Positions 36,058 to 49,126 of a stretch of 64,000 bases of DNA are shown in pieces; the stretch's first letter is position 1; the number at the start of each line of letters is the position of its first letter. This DNA comes from Membranipora membranacea. Lineage: Eukaryota > Bryozoa > Gymnolaemata > Cheilostomatida > Membraniporidae. The DNA is taken from the NCBI GenBank assembly GCA_914767715.1, contig OU612071.1:1984001-2048000 (forward strand). Reading direction: 5' to 3'. The notes under the pieces are model-generated. The model was not told the DNA's origin, did not search any database, and saw only the letters and a program-made list of their open reading frames with translations. The translations under genes and the position numbers were made by a program.

Positions 36058-39000
36058 CTGAGCTGCTGAGAACAACTGCTAGCATAACCCTTTTATATCA
36101 AAACTCAAATAAACTATTGGTCAAAAGTTACTGAAGAAGTGTTTCTGATGTCGCCATGAATAATTGGTAATATCAAAGGAATAATTTTAGAGAAGCCAAA
36201 CTATTACAATCTCAGTTCATGAAAAGTATTGGCTGATTTTGGTGATTATCTCCTCCTGACCAAACTTTGAACTTCACTCTAGGAAAGTTTATTTATCATT
36301 GATGAACTAAACCCACATATAATTATGTCTTATACCAATATAAAGCCAATGAGCCACAATAATATTTAAAAAAATATTATTTCTCAAAGAAATCTACAAA
36401 AAACAGCCGTTACTAACAAAGTAATGTATCGCACACCTACTTCCAATCGTCCGATTACTTCCAAATTTCTTTTGGTTATTCAGAATAGGGCTGTCCAGAT
36501 CTGCCAATTTTAGCATCATTGCAAGTTGCATGCAAGCAAAATGTCACATGTATATCTGTTTTTTGAAAGTATGCCTGATGTGCGCTTACGATTGCGCAAT
36601 ACACCGGAGACCTTAGCCTTTGATATACTCTCTTTGTCTAAACAAAGCCTCTTCAATAACAAGCTTTCAATTCAATTGATGTATGAGGCGCAATAATTCT
36701 ATGTCCCAAATGCAACAAGTACAATTATTATAATCTGCTACTGGTAGCCTAATACTGTGATTACCAAAGATTATAAATTGTTTATACTACATTTTACAAA
36801 ATATTCTGATCATGAATTAAATGATTCGAATTCAGTAATTTAGCAGGAAATCTCATCATTCAACATCAAATGTGGAAATAAGTCTTAGGCACAAATGGTC
36901 TTGAGTGGTTTCCCATCTTATTTCAAGGATCTATATCTCAACAATTTTTTATTCATGTGTAGTTTAGATGTACTTTCATGTATATATATAGGTTTTTTCA
37001 CCTTTGTCAAAAATCTGATCGTCCAGAAAGTGTTTGAGTTTTATACTATTCAATCGACTTGCTCCACGACCAGTAGAGCCTCCTGAGTCAAGCTACTAGA
37101 AGTGCATGGCAAGCCAGTGCATCCATGATGTGAATGGCTATTATTATTATTATAATCTCACATGACACATGCCTCCAAAATATACTGACTCTGTGGGTTC
37201 GGAAAGATCTTATTTGTAATTTTGTGATGGCTTATTTAGTCAACCCAAACGGGTATGAATCTTTCAATTTAGAAGTTGTGGTTAAAATAGATTATATTTT
37301 ATTAGCTTCGATTGTTTGATGCAGAAAGCGTGCTATCAAAAATGAGATGGATTTAAGAGTTGGTGACATACGTTAAGAGTGTCAGTCGCACAGCGCGCAT
37401 GCGTTAGAGGTCATGGGTTTGGTTAGCCCCGAGGGTTTCTCTTTGATTATAGCAAGAAACTGATCTATGAACACTGAATTGTAGTCTAACTATTATGATA
37501 AATGAAAGGTTACCAAAATATGTGCATATCTTGGTACTTAGCATAGGGATTCATAAGTAAGAAATGAGATAGGAGCTGGAAAGTGTTTAACACAGCGTAA
37601 TTCATTATGCTAGCAATACACACAGCATTCTTCTCATAGAGTGTTATCATGCGTTGCTATTCATAATAAAGTATGTATTTGTGGCTAATTAAAATTGTTT
37701 TTAAAAACAGGTGCATGAGCTATTGTTTGGTGACAAGAATAAGTCAACATAATCTCATAATTGTGTTGGTTTGTGATGGTTTGTGTTGTCGCAATGTATC
37801 TCTGTTTAGTCATACAATCAAATGATTTACTATGTAGTGCTCTCATATTTACAGGTAGGCATACTAGTAGTGATTGCTTATTAATATATTTATAGAGGCT
37901 TACAAAAGGATGGCTAATATTTTAGGTTAGCACAATACAATTTTGAATATTATCATGGGCTTAGGCCCCTGTAACTGCAAGCTGTTGATGGCATATGGCC
38001 GAGGAGCTATTGGTGACTGCATTTGGAAAATTTCTAACTCAAATTAAGCTGCAAAACAAAATCCCTCCCCTGCCTTCTCTGGCCTTCACCTGATTGATTC
38101 GATTGATTTATTACATATCCCAAACAATATTACCATGGCTCTCAACCACTCAGGTTTAGCCCGAGTTACTCAGATTTTTGGGTTCAACTCAGGCTTCTCA
38201 GGGGATTTTAGAATGTGAGCTAGAACTCAGATTTTGCTCGTTGGCAGAGATGAATAATATATAAACAATGCTAAATGTTGCCTTACAATAATTTATGTCA
38301 TGTTATTGATGAATGATCAGGTATTAGATTCTAGTTGTGATAAGCTATGCTCTCACTGTGCTGCCAATTCAAGTCATTTATGTGAAATTGATATGGCTAA
38401 ATTCCAATTTGCATTTGAGAATGCTTTTAAAATTTAGCTTGTAGGCTTAATGAACTTGACATGATTGAATGAATCTGCTCTTTAATTTAAATATCAACAC
38501 ATTACACCCCAACTTGCCTTTCTGTCAAAGCATCCCAGACTGAGATGACATGCATATTTGATCACAGGGTCAACACTGCTTGATGTTTTAAGCAGATAGT
38601 TTGACATTTATATCATTTGAAGGTGGCAAAATAATGCTTAATGAGTTTAATAGCCGATAGATTGACTTTCAGCTTGGCAGCGTCTCAATGTTTTCAGTCC
38701 TCTTATAAACTTCCGTATACAGGTTAAATCCGAATTCCCTGCGTTTCCTGTTGCTCTTAAGGGATTATCTACACATGCATGCAAATAAGATGGATTTATG
38801 GCATGGGGAGACAGTTGATATAATATGTATATTTACTTATTTTTGTTTACCAATATTAATTTTTCTGCCATCGCCATCTGCAGCAAAACCTGTCTACATA
38901 TCCTGGTTAAAAATATTGCGATAAATCTGTAAACTATTATTCTAAATTCTTTATAATTATTCAGTAATGGATGGGACTCACCCTCAGATTTCGCATCACA

Positions 39001-39673
39001 CTGGTAGAACATCACCTTACTCAAGACAACGGCAGAGAGGTGTCAAGAAATGTGCAGAAAATCATCAAGGTATGTCAACTATTGATGTAATCTCTCATGT
39101 CAATAAAAAATTACGGAAATCTTGCGACATTGAAAGTTATCCCCTCCTGCATTCTTACAAAAATTCTATGTTGAGTCATCGCCTGAAAACATAAATGTAT
39201 CAAGTTGAAACTCTTAGTGTTTGTGGCTGATGGAAATCTGCAAACTCCCACATAAAAATGTTAGCCATCATAACCAATTTTTTACAAAGACCAAGTAAAT
39301 CAGTCCTCAAACAATTCCGTTGTATGATGGATAGACGCATAGGGTTTACACCATTTGGTAATGATGGCTCCCTTAAAATTGCATTGTGGGAACATGCCAG
39401 CATCACACCAAATTACCCTCCCTCCTGTGGCATGAGAACAAAAGGTTCCCCCCCCCCCCCAACAGTGCATTGTGGAAAATTTATATTATCACACCCAATT
39501 GGTTAGTGCGAGAACCGAAATTCTTCCACAAAATTGCACTGTCGAATTGCTCCCTCCATTATCATTTGAGACCATACCAACTGTCATTTAGTCTAGCATA
39601 AAAACCAATGCTATTCCTCTGTATTGTATTGCAGAGACCCTAGGTAACCACACCACCATTTCTTTGTTTACAG
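36058..39673. other. Long stretch with no supported gene
   Basis: AT-rich sequence. A degraded tRNA-like segment (ggtcatgggtttggttagcccc) lies at about 37408-37430. A poly(C) run is at about 39449-39460. Open frames at 36895-37319 and 38833-39601 overlap on both strands without domain features. I looked here for the upstream (His-containing) exon of the protease pseudogene and did not find it. Confidence 0.3.
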
Positions 39674-40592
39674 CACGAGAACTATGTAGATGGAGCTCCA
39701 TGGCCTAACAACATCGTTATGCTCAAACTGTAACAGCCAGTGAGTCTGGGAGGTCACATTAGGACTGTCTGTCTGCCTCACTCCTCTGAGGAGTTCACTA
39801 ATGCTGATGTGTGCTGGATAACAGGATGGGGAGACTCTAAGGGCAGGTCAAGGTCAAGAAAAGTCTCACATTGTTGTTCGTTAAATGTGTACGAATAGTA
39901 CACTACTCTAGAGGAGTAATGTTAGCTAGAGATAACTTTGACTGTTTTTGTTAGCAAACACTAGAATTTGGCTAGCTTAGTTGGGAGTCTATATAAAATA
40001 ATAGTATGAGCTAGCCCCAAGCTTTGCCATGATACACCTGTGTGAGTTTTTGAAGCTTTCCTCTTGCAAATACTTGTATTGGCTTACTGAAATTGAGCTG
40101 TGATGAGTGAATTGAAATGATGTGGAAGTGATTGAGAACTCGTATATCATTACACAATAATTAAATTCTATCACATACAGACATATAATGTCCTAGTTTA
40201 AGCGCTTAAACTGAGTCGGGATAGCTGGTAGAAGCTTTTAATTATCAACCACTGGTTGGGAAAATGGTTGATAATGAAATGCTACTACTAGCTATCCTGA
40301 CACAGTTTAAGCGCTCAAACCAAAGATGTCCCTTACTCCCGCCGGTGTAGCTTTATCGAGTTTCCCTGCATTAGGAATTGCTTCCCTTCCACTGATTAGC
40401 TGCATTCTGTTGCAGAGGAGGTGGGGGGGGGGACCATTCCCAGAAATAGAGGCAAACTGGATCCAATGACATAATATACAGGAGATTGTAGCTGATATCA
40501 GGACTAACGCTGACTGTGCCTCTGCCTGGGGAAAGAACTCTATCGTTGATACTAACATCTGTAACAGTGATGGTAGCAGTGGCTCCTGCAGT
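39674..40592 (+). pseudogene. Trypsin/chymotrypsin-family serine protease relic (two exons)
   Basis: Exon 1 (39674-39846, after a tttctttgtttacag acceptor) reads HENYVDGAPWPNNIVMLKL, a TAA stop, then QPVSLGGHIRTVCLP and EEFTNADVCWITGWGDSKG. This is the family's segment around the catalytic Asp, plus the CLP and GWG motifs. Exon 2 (40482-40592, acceptor ataatatacag, donor GTGAGT) reads TNADCASAWGKNSIVDTNIC then NSDGSSGSCS, which leads to where the active-site GDSGGP should start. The catalytic Asp position (PND-I in the family) is Asn (AAC at 39710-39712), a TAA stop lies at 39731-39733, and the exon phases do not join. The His-57, GDSGGP and signal exons are absent. A hairpin MITE sits in the intron and a TIR element just downstream. 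It is non-functional. Confidence 0.8.
40196..40320. mobile_element. 125-bp hairpin MITE
   Basis: Inverted ends begin and end with GTTTAAGCGCTTAAAC (left, itself a perfect 16-nt palindrome) and GTTTAAGCGCTCAAAC (right). Further in, agtcgggatagct pairs with agctatcctgac and ttatcaacca pairs with tggttgataa. It lies in the intron between the two protease-relic exons. Confidence 0.75.
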
Positions 40593-40680
40593 GTGAGTAT
40601 AGGGAGGGGGTCTGATACCCCTGACTTTGTTGTGTAGTAATTGATGAACTCTAAGACACATTATGACATCATCCACTATG

Positions 40681-41992
40681 TATGGAAATCAGGAGCGACA
40701 TGCTAAATGCCAAATGCTAAAGGCACAAAAATGCCAAATGCTAAATGCCAATTTGTTTAGAGAGAACACAATTCTTGTGTTTAAGATGGTGTTGCACTGT
40801 TTTGAGTTGTGATATGTTGTCCTCCATCAGAACAAAGACACAACTCAAAAAAATACCGTGTGTCATATTATGCTACTAATTGGCCTACCATGGTGACTTA
40901 CTCAGTTTATGACATCCCCCAATCCAGTAATTCCTTTTATATCACACTCTACATCGCTAGGTGCTGTGGTAGTCCAACCAACCAATGTAATCAATGTCAG
41001 TTGTACATGTCTGTTGACATCAGGGAGGATTCTCCCTGATGACTTACATATCATTATTGAGATCATATTGAGTATTGAGATAATGATGATAAGCCATCAA
41101 TGTCAGGTGAGATTGCCATCTCCACGCAAAACATATTCAAATTGCTGCACATGTATAGTACACAAATTGTATGAAAATAATATCTGTCCAGTGTTTGCTC
41201 AAGGGGTAGAGAGAGTTGGACAACACGGAAACCCCATTGCGATCAAATGCTGTATATATACATATTGTATCATTTTATTGTCAGAATATTATATCTTTAA
41301 AGCCTGGAATGCTTGGAAAGTAAAACAACATGAACACATATCAGCCATAAATAACCCCGGATGGCATTTAGCAAAGTCCCGGGGCAACATCAAGCCGGAC
41401 CTCAATCATGATTCATATTAACATTGTCAAGTTCATAACTGACCCATAGACTCATTATACTCCCTAGAAAAGAAACACTGATGCTTATGCTTCACTGATC
41501 AAAATATGGCTTCATTGTAACTGGGTAACACGCTCATTCACTTGCCTTCTGCAGGTATTTCAAGCAACAGGTACCCCTGTTACTCGTTTGATTGGTTCGA
41601 TTCAATGATTAAATTTTGCAGGTCAAAAGAAGTATGAAGACAGTCCTAACTTTCACTAATGTGCTGTACTGTCATCATTACATACATTTTACGTCTGGCA
41701 AGTGGCAAGTCTATTGTGGCCATTTTAACAGCTTGTCAAATATATTAAGATTTATTTCCGAGTTACAGGCATCAACTAGGGTAGGGGTATAAACAATGAG
41801 GGGAAAATCTTTTTCATCGACCCATGATAGTTGCCTGCTTGCGAATAGATGAATGACAAAAGTGCTTGTATTTTTGGAGGATAGATAACCATTTTTACAA
41901 TATCAATCAAGGAAGTTGTGTCCCCTCTGATCAATTTAGCATTTTGCATTTAGCATTTTTGTAACTTTATCATTTGGCTCCTGATTTCCATA
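40681..41992. mobile_element. 1.3-kb TIR element with 6-bp target-site duplication
   Basis: Both ends start TATGGAAATCAGGAGC and continue for about 100 bp of imperfect inverted repeat built from tandem atgctaaatgccaa, then (a/g)gaacacaa. ACTATG directly flanks both ends (40675-40680 and 41993-41998). The interior has one plus frame (40909-41421, about 170 codons) that I cannot assign, so the element looks non-autonomous. A 6-bp duplication is uncommon; IS3EU-like and Dada-like superfamilies are candidates from general knowledge. Confidence 0.75.
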
Positions 41993-41998
41993 ACTATG

Positions 41999-42571
41999 AT
42001 AGATACAGCAACAATTTATGTTGGTGGCCTTAGTACCTCCTTGCCAAATTAAAATTATGCGGGAAGGGGGAGTGATGCGCTTATCATATTTTGGCTAAGA
42101 CCTGAGGATCCACCACCAACATAATTCACCATAAAAGATAGAGAGCCAGCATTTATCAATACAGCCTTCGTACCTCAGCTGCCAAGCTGGAATTCAACTT
42201 GAAATCAAAAGTGAGCAAAACTTTGGACTAGAAATCCTGCATTATGGGAGTTCTAGTTGTATGTGTGCATACAGCTCTTTAGGAGCTGTTGCACCCATGA
42301 TATAGATGTAGTAAGGTCGCTTCTGCGCATGGAGGCTAATCGGAAGCATTACCAGGAGGGGTGCTGTTAGTTCCTCCCTTAGCAATTTAAGGGATATAAT
42401 TAGCAAATAGAAATCCCTAATGAACTGATTCAGACATTGAATATTCAATTGATCACAGTGGAAATGAGGTTGACACTTTTATATTGAAGTTGAAAATTAA
42501 TTCAAGCGTAAATTAAATATTGAATGTCCGGTTGTGTTTCTCTTGAGCAATTAAAATGCACAGTTTTTGTT
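41999..42571. other. Intergenic DNA, no gene seen
   Basis: No feature is recognised. The minus frame at 42242-42448 has no domain signature. Confidence 0.3.
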
Positions 42572-44235
42572 TCAAAGCAAATGGCTTGGCATCTTTTTGC
42601 GTCGCACACTACCAACAACGCTAACAAGTTGTCTCCCTCTCAATTTAACTTTATCCACCGTCCCGTGCAAATACGCCGTGCAGGACGGTAACCGAAAAGA
42701 TAAAGGATGGAATACTCCTTCATCTTCTGAAGACATAAGGTCTGTATGTGGCTGTAGGTTATTGATGTCGTCCATGCTCAAACCCAGGCCTTTCTTGATC
42801 CTTGTAATCCTATTCCGTAGTTTCTAAAATACAGAGCAGAGAAGATTAACATATTTAATAAATTGCAAAAGTTCCAGGAGAGGAAGGATGGGAAAGTTGG
42901 CATTGTATTATAAATTCTTTGTAAGAAACTTGCCATCGTCAATATTGCTATAACAGTAGAGGGATCCCAGATTTAAAGTTCACAGAAAGCTCTGTTTCTG
43001 TTTAAAGTTAAAATCTTTTAGCCTCATTCAGAAATCTACTTGACTAAGCAGTTGCCAACAAGTTTCTACAGCAGCCGTCCCCAGAAATCATCCCTAATCA
43101 CAATTAGCTGTCAGCGATCAATACAGTCTAAAAATTCCTATCTAGTGATATGACAAATTGGCTACATCATTTCGCTTTTGATTGATAAGAATCAAATATT
43201 TGCACATAATAAATTCACCTACATTTTTCTTTTTTGTTGACTTAGATCGGCTGTCCTTTCTTTTGTCTGTACCTTTAATTTTGTGCCTTTCCACATCGTA
43301 TTTCCCTCTAGTTATAAGCATGATATCCCTGTTCCATATCCTTTCTATCGGAATTGGCAACTGACAAATACTGCTGGCATACTCGAAAGCCACTTCTTAT
43401 CTTCTTATCACTTAACAGATTGAGGCCTTGCTGACGCTGGCCGGTGAGCCTTGCTTAGGTTGGTATGATGTCACAAAACATAAAAAAAGCTTAAAACTCT
43501 TGCTATTTCTTCAAGATTTGATAAAACAAGTTTTAATCACAGAGATTAATCCGAGCCATAAATTTGAAGGATATTGAAGCAGAATTGGAGGTGGAAAAGG
43601 TTGGCTTCACTCTAATAGTTCCATTTACGAAAAATGCCGAATATTAGTCGACAACTCTGGTGTGACCTCACGCCCAGGCTTTCCAATCTAATGAGTGAAT
43701 ATTGAAGGGGTCAACTCCAATGCCTCATAGCATTAGTGGTGCTCCAAGATGGTCAATTTTGGGCTCATTTTGATGCACGATTAGCTTGAGAAACAGCCTT
43801 TATAATACCAATCTGAACTTCAAAACATTAATCACAAACCTGCTGATATTTTAAAATATGAGGACTTAGGGTAATCCTGGTCAGTGCAGCAAATTATCAG
43901 AAGACTTTTTTAATACTTATAGGAGTGAGAGATCATATTTTTGCCGCAGATATGCGTAGCAGTTGTAGATATGTGTTCGATAGATTTTCAGATCCGACTG
44001 AGGCAAATAGCGTAAATGTCCCTCTCTCGGCGTTGCTGGGTCAGCGATAATGGATGACCTTCCTAGTACAGGGTCTGATAAAGAATAATTGTTAGTACAT
44101 TCCATGAGGGATTCTCTGGATAAAAGTATCGCAGAAGGTGGTGTATAAAATATCGGAGCTGTATGATCAATCCTTGTACGTGGGGTAGAGGTGCCGGCAG
44201 CGCCATGCCTATAATGACTTGCCTCGTCATCCGAG
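42572..44235 (-). pseudogene. Divergent coding-like exons, possibly a second gene of the CACTA-type transposon
   Basis: Three minus-strand stretches look exonic. 44235-43917 follows a ttttgatttag acceptor and is Ser/Thr/Pro-rich, containing ADPATPREGHLRYLPQSDLK. 43393-43219 ends in a Lys-rich run before a GTGAAT donor. 42823-42572 follows a ctgtattttag acceptor, contains MSMDDINNLQPHTDLMSSED and ends at a stop. Their phases do not join cleanly, so the gene is decayed or other exons are missing. They lie head-to-head with the plus-strand transposase, where some animal CACTA elements carry an accessory gene. The link is inference. Confidence 0.3.
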
Positions 44236-44758
44236 CTAAATCAAAAGCTGTTTTATATTGCAGTGACATATTTACTCATGTGGTTAAATGTTTATGAGTA
44301 GACCATTTATCCCAACCCATTTATATAGCTCCAATCCTGTAAACCTTATCTTGTCAGCTTAAATTGAATTCAATTGTTTATTTGTATGACAGTAATTATG
44401 ATCCACCAAGCGGTGGGAAATAATAGGAAAATTGTATAATGGAGAAACATGGTGCATCTTTGTTTTCTGACATCTGAGCAAAATAATTCGACCAAACTTT
44501 GACACCCAAAAGTTTTCACCATCACAGTTGTGGATAGTAGTTAAGTAGGAATGGATGCTACTAAGAAAAGAAAAATTATCAGCTCCTCTTTGCGCGAAGG
44601 GTACAGTAATGCCAGCACAATAAGGTTTCTCAAGGAAGTTCTTGAAGAGGATATTCCAAACAGATGGAAGGACTTACTAAATTCTGCAGGTATGCAAAGG
44701 ATTGTTCATTTATTTCAATTTCTTGTGGTTTTGTGTATGATTGTCTGTCACCTCTTAA

Positions 44759-45484
44759 AGGTCCCTAAGCAGGGTTCACCATACGAGACGAATTAGCAAC
44801 ACCATGTCGTGCGCGAGAGTCTTCTACATACCTGGTCAAACTTTCATTGCATTTGAACAAATAGGGCCCCCTTGGCAGCTTCCCAAATACATCAATGTCT
44901 ATCAGCCGCCTCAAAGACATGCCTCAGTTGATGAAGGCTTTTGATGATGCGTGTTGTTTCCTCATGATTATATATACCATTCATACTGAGTTCCTATTGG
45001 CTAATAACTAAGCATAAGTCATGTGACCTTATGGCTTATCAACTCACATTAAAAACTGAATTTTGCACTAAACTGTGGTATTGTTTTTTTTTTTATGTAT
45101 CAGTCGATTTAATCCTCAACATTTTTGTCTGTATTCTCATTTCAAACTCACCAACACATTCTGGATAATGAAATAGTCAAATTACATCTGATTTTAACCA
45201 GGCATTATACCCCAAAGGTCACATGACTTATGCTTAGTTATTAGCCAATAGGCACTCAGTATGAATGGTATATATAATCATGTGGAAACAACACGCATCA
45301 TCAAAAGCCTTCATCAACTGAGGCATGTTTTTGAGGCGGCTGATAGACATGGGTGTATTTGAGAAGCTGCCAAGGGGCCCCTATTTGTTCAAATACAATG
45401 AAAATTTGAACAGGTATGTAAAAGACTCTCGCGCACCACATGGTTTTGCTGATTTGTCTTGTATGGAACCCTGCTAGGAGATCT
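44759..45484. mobile_element. 726-bp MITE with TTAA target duplication, in the first intron of the transposase gene
   Basis: Long inverted arms run inward from agcagggttc (left) and gaaccctgct (right), through gcgcgagagtctt, then tttgaacaaatag and gcatcatcaaaagcctt-type blocks, to the centre near 45080-45190. TTAA flanks both sides (44755-44758 and 45485-45488), as for piggyBac or Kolobok elements. The arms match over about 300 bp with scattered differences. No transposase frame is present. Confidence 0.8.
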
Positions 45485-45827
45485 TTAACAGCCTGCTATA
45501 TGAACATATATCTGCAAAACGTTATAAACCTTTTCTAGAAACCGGCATTCCCCCTTTGACGTGTGCAAGACTTAGTTATATCAAAATGAAAAAGTCACTT
45601 GTAATGCAACATTATGTATAAATTATTTATTCTTTACCTAGGTGTTAAGGACCAGTTCTTAAGTATATGGCTATGTCGGAATGTCGTTGCTGTCATAAAA
45701 AGAATGAGGGAGCATGTGGGAATATGTTGAGTGTTGGAAGGAGAAGAAAAGCCTGGATCATGGCTATCATAACTCGTTATGGGGCGCAGAACCTAATTAG
45801 ACTGGGAGTTGCTTAAAATGTACAGAA

Positions 45828-46385
45828 TTCTTTTTAGCCGCAACTGCATCCATTCTTCACAATTAATTTCAATGGTCTCCTGAGTTGACAGTTAATTTCT
45901 AGCTTTATGTATTTGCAATTATTCAACAGCCATTCCTGTTAAAGTATTTGTTGCATACTATCTTGGCACGACCCTGATTGCACAGTTCTTGTAAAGGTCC
46001 AAGCTCTTCCTATCCTTGACATCGGGCATAAATTGAGTAAAATATTTATGGAAATATTTTTAGCTGCAACTGCATCTTAGCGCAGAAGTACTCTCATACA
46101 TAATCTTAGCCAAATTCTTTGGCCTTAGCCCATTCTTCACAATTCAATAGGTTCCTGAGTTGACAGTAAATTTCCAGCTTTATATAATTGCTATTAATCA
46201 ACAGCCATTCTAGTTTAATGAGAGTAATTTGATAAATTATTTGATGCATACTTCTTGGCATGAACCTGATTGCACAGTTCTTGTAAAGGTCCAAGCTCTT
46301 CCTATCCTTGACATCAGGCATAAATTGAGTAAAATATTTGTGGAAATATTTTTAGCTGCAACTGCATCTTAGCGCAGAAGTATCA
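45828..46385. repeat. Tandem duplication of about 290 bp
   Basis: The segment running from cattcttcacaatt through ttgcacagttcttgtaaagg and tccaagctcttcctatcctt to agctgcaactgcatc appears at about 45850-46075 and again at about 46130-46375. Differences are small. It lies in an intron of the transposase gene. Confidence 0.7.
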
Positions 46386-48013
46386 TTATCCAATTCTTTT
46401 CTTCCAACATTCAGCAAAGCATTTAAATAACAATTCTTCTAGATTTGATTACAAGCTTGATTTTGTATTTCCCTCAGATGCAATAGTTGGAAAGATCGTG
46501 ATAGGAGTGATGCTTATCGGGATTGGTTTGATGGTAGCCAATTTTCCGAGCACCGTGACTGGGTCAGGGACGAGGCATTCGACCTATCATTGTGTCTGGT
46601 GATCAATATCGACTGGTGGCAGAAATTCAAAAGAACTGTACACAGCCTTGGTGGTATCTACTCCTCTATTCTAAACCTTCCAAGGGATATTCGCCAAAAA
46701 CTAGATAATATCTCTACTCTAGGTATGTGTTCGTCAATATTGATATTAGTCTGTATTGCAAAATTAACGCAGCATTGTCTTATCTCACAGTCTAAGAAGG
46801 AAGTTTAGTAATGCTGTGATAGCGGTTGGGAGAGCAATTGGTCTCATGCTTGAATCTATATATTATATAATCATGGACCTATTTATGTGGTATAAGATTA
46901 TGACAAGCCCGGTAGAAAACGTACATAATTTTGGCTACCTCAGGTACAGATTTTTGCTTATCTTTGAACAGGAAGTCGGCCGGCGCCAGCCACTCATTTA
47001 TAAGACTATGTTATGCTGAAGTATAAATAGTTGAAGGGGAGGCAGGGAGGTGCTGCTTCCTCTAGAATGATAGATAAAGTGACCTTAAACACTATAATTG
47101 AATAATCCAAGTCAGGATCGACCTTTTTTTATAACTTATAACTGACTGATCAGATCCGACAGGATGAGCTTAAAGCACCCCATCTGGTGTCCCCCACCCG
47201 TCAAGGGTTTCATTATAAACTAACATCTCCCTGCCTCAGAGTATATATGCCCTTTTTACCACAGATTATTTTGATGTTTACAGCAATTATCCCGGGGAAG
47301 GAAGAGCCACAATACGGGGTTCAGATGAATAGCATCCTGCAGCCTTTAGTTGAAGAGCTTCAAATCTTAGATGAGGGCATAGAAGTATGCGGGTTGAAGG
47401 TACGAATGAGGGCTGTGATCTGGGCCTGTGACCTCCCTGCTATTAGAAAGATGCTTAGACTTCTATCTCATTGCGCAAACAAGGGTGAATATGCATGATA
47501 AAAATAATTATCAGTGATCGAGAATAAGATACATGGGTCAAAAGAAACTGACTCTGACCTCTTCGTTTCTTGGCATTATTTTTGCCTAGGTGAACGTAGC
47601 AGAAGAACACAAATTATTTATTATAACATGATTAAACTAATCTGGGATGTTTGTTGGATGTGAATGTTCCATGCAGAATTGTTAGTATTGTTGTGATTGT
47701 GTGTCACTGATTTTGTGTGAAATTAGAGCTGTTTAAAAACATTAATTTTGGGTCATTTAAGAGCTCAAACTGTGCAGGAATATCAAGTAGTAATATTTCG
47801 GTGTAGTATTGCCATAGTATAAAAAGGCAGGGTAAATCCATCGATTCGCATCCCTAGACCTTTGCATGATAGCAGTAGATGCAGTTGCTTGTACTATCAA
47901 AGCTCCGTTGATTTCTCTCTGCAATGGTTTGGTCTCTTATTTCATGTAAATAATAATTTATCATTTTTGTTCAGACTTGTTCAGACAGTTTATTTAAAAT
48001 TATTTCAGACTCT

Positions 48014-49126
48014 TTGGTGGAGAAAATTAATGGAAATGTTATGACATTACTTTTTCTGGATTTTAAAAAGGCATTTGACTGTGTATCCCATGTTTTACTA
48101 CACAATAAGTTGAAGGCTTGCGGCATCGGAGGAAATATATTAAAACTTCTTGACACCTTTCTGACAGACAGAAGGCAGTTTGTTAAACTCAATAATATTG
48201 AATCTTGTAGATTGCCTATCACAATAGGGGTCCCTCAAGGTTCAATCCTAGCACCAACTTTGTTTCTCATCTTCATAAATGATTTATTAACTTCATCAAA
48301 ATCAGACTCATCATCATATGCATATGCTGATGATACAGTGTTCCTGTCATCTAATAAAAACCTTCAGCAACTAAAGGCAAAGGCATCTGAAGATTTAAGT
48401 GGCATTTTGGATTGGTGCAATCGTAACCGGATGGTTATAAATGTTCAGAAATCTCATTACATGCTACTTAATATCTCAGATCCGCTTTATGACCTGGAAC
48501 TGTACATAGGGCATGAAAAACTAAACAGACAGCGAACTACAAGGCTTCTGGGTTTTGTGTTGAATGACTCGCTTTCATGGCAGGATCATCTAGAGTATGT
48601 ATATAAAAAGGTACAACGGAATGTTTACCTACTTCAAAATTTGAGATACTTCTTGGATATAGCAAGTGCCCGCACATTTTACTTCCAGTTTATCTATTGT
48701 CACCTTATATATGGTATCCATATCATTGGCAACTTGTCCTGCAATTATGCCCTCAATAGATTATTTTTGTTGCAAAAACGGGCTTTACGCATTATCGCCA
48801 ATGTGCATTACATCCCGTATTATCTCATTTCAACCGAATCCATTACACAATCATTACAACTCCTACCTCTTCCTAAGCTTGTTTGTTATTTCACTTCACT
48901 TTTTGCGCATAAGATAAACAATTTTTTAACACCTCCATTTATATATAGAGGATTTAAAAACACTACCAAGTTCAATTTTCGTGATAAACATTTACTTTTA
49001 TATCATACAGACAATCTAAGATACAAAGTTTCTGCTACATACAATTCTTTACCGTTACATTTGAGATCTAAAGAGAAGTTCAGCTCATTCAAAACTTTAC
49101 TTTTCAACCATATATTATCGACTTGA
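48014..49126 (+). CDS. LINE reverse transcriptase (CR1/L2/jockey-like), 5'-truncated
   Basis: Reverse transcriptase C-terminal part of a non-LTR retrotransposon. Motifs in order: LLFLDFKKAFDCVSH, IGVPQGSILAPTLFLIFIND, AYADDTVFLSS (catalytic YADD), then RLLGFVLNDSLSWQDHL and the C-terminal NSLPLHLRSKEKFSSFK motif common at the end of such proteins. The frame is intact to TGA at 49126. The endonuclease domain is missing and there is no good ATG before 48038, so it is a 5'-truncated copy. The 3' end is near 49240 (gccaataaaaag). It sits inside an intron of the CACTA-type transposase gene, between the exon ending 47484 and the one starting 49686. It differs clearly from the 7.3-8.5 kb LINE, so two families are present. 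Confidence 0.88.
   Translation: MVEKINGNVMTLLFLDFKKAFDCVSHVLLHNKLKACGIGGNILKLLDTFLTDRRQFVKLNNIESCRLPITIGVPQGSILAPTLFLIFINDLLTSSKSDSSSYAYADDTVFLSSNKNLQQLKAKASEDLSGILDWCNRNRMVINVQKSHYMLLNISDPLYDLELYIGHEKLNRQRTTRLLGFVLNDSLSWQDHLEYVYKKVQRNVYLLQNLRYFLDIASARTFYFQFIYCHLIYGIHIIGNLSCNYALNRLFLLQKRALRIIANVHYIPYYLISTESITQSLQLLPLPKLVCYFTSLFAHKINNFLTPPFIYRGFKNTTKFNFRDKHLLLYHTDNLRYKVSATYNSLPLHLRSKEKFSSFKTLLFNHILST

Noticed and set aside
47862-48013. Start of the LINE protein upstream of 48014
   Set aside because: Upstream sequence has stops in frame and no endonuclease motifs. The copy is 5'-truncated.
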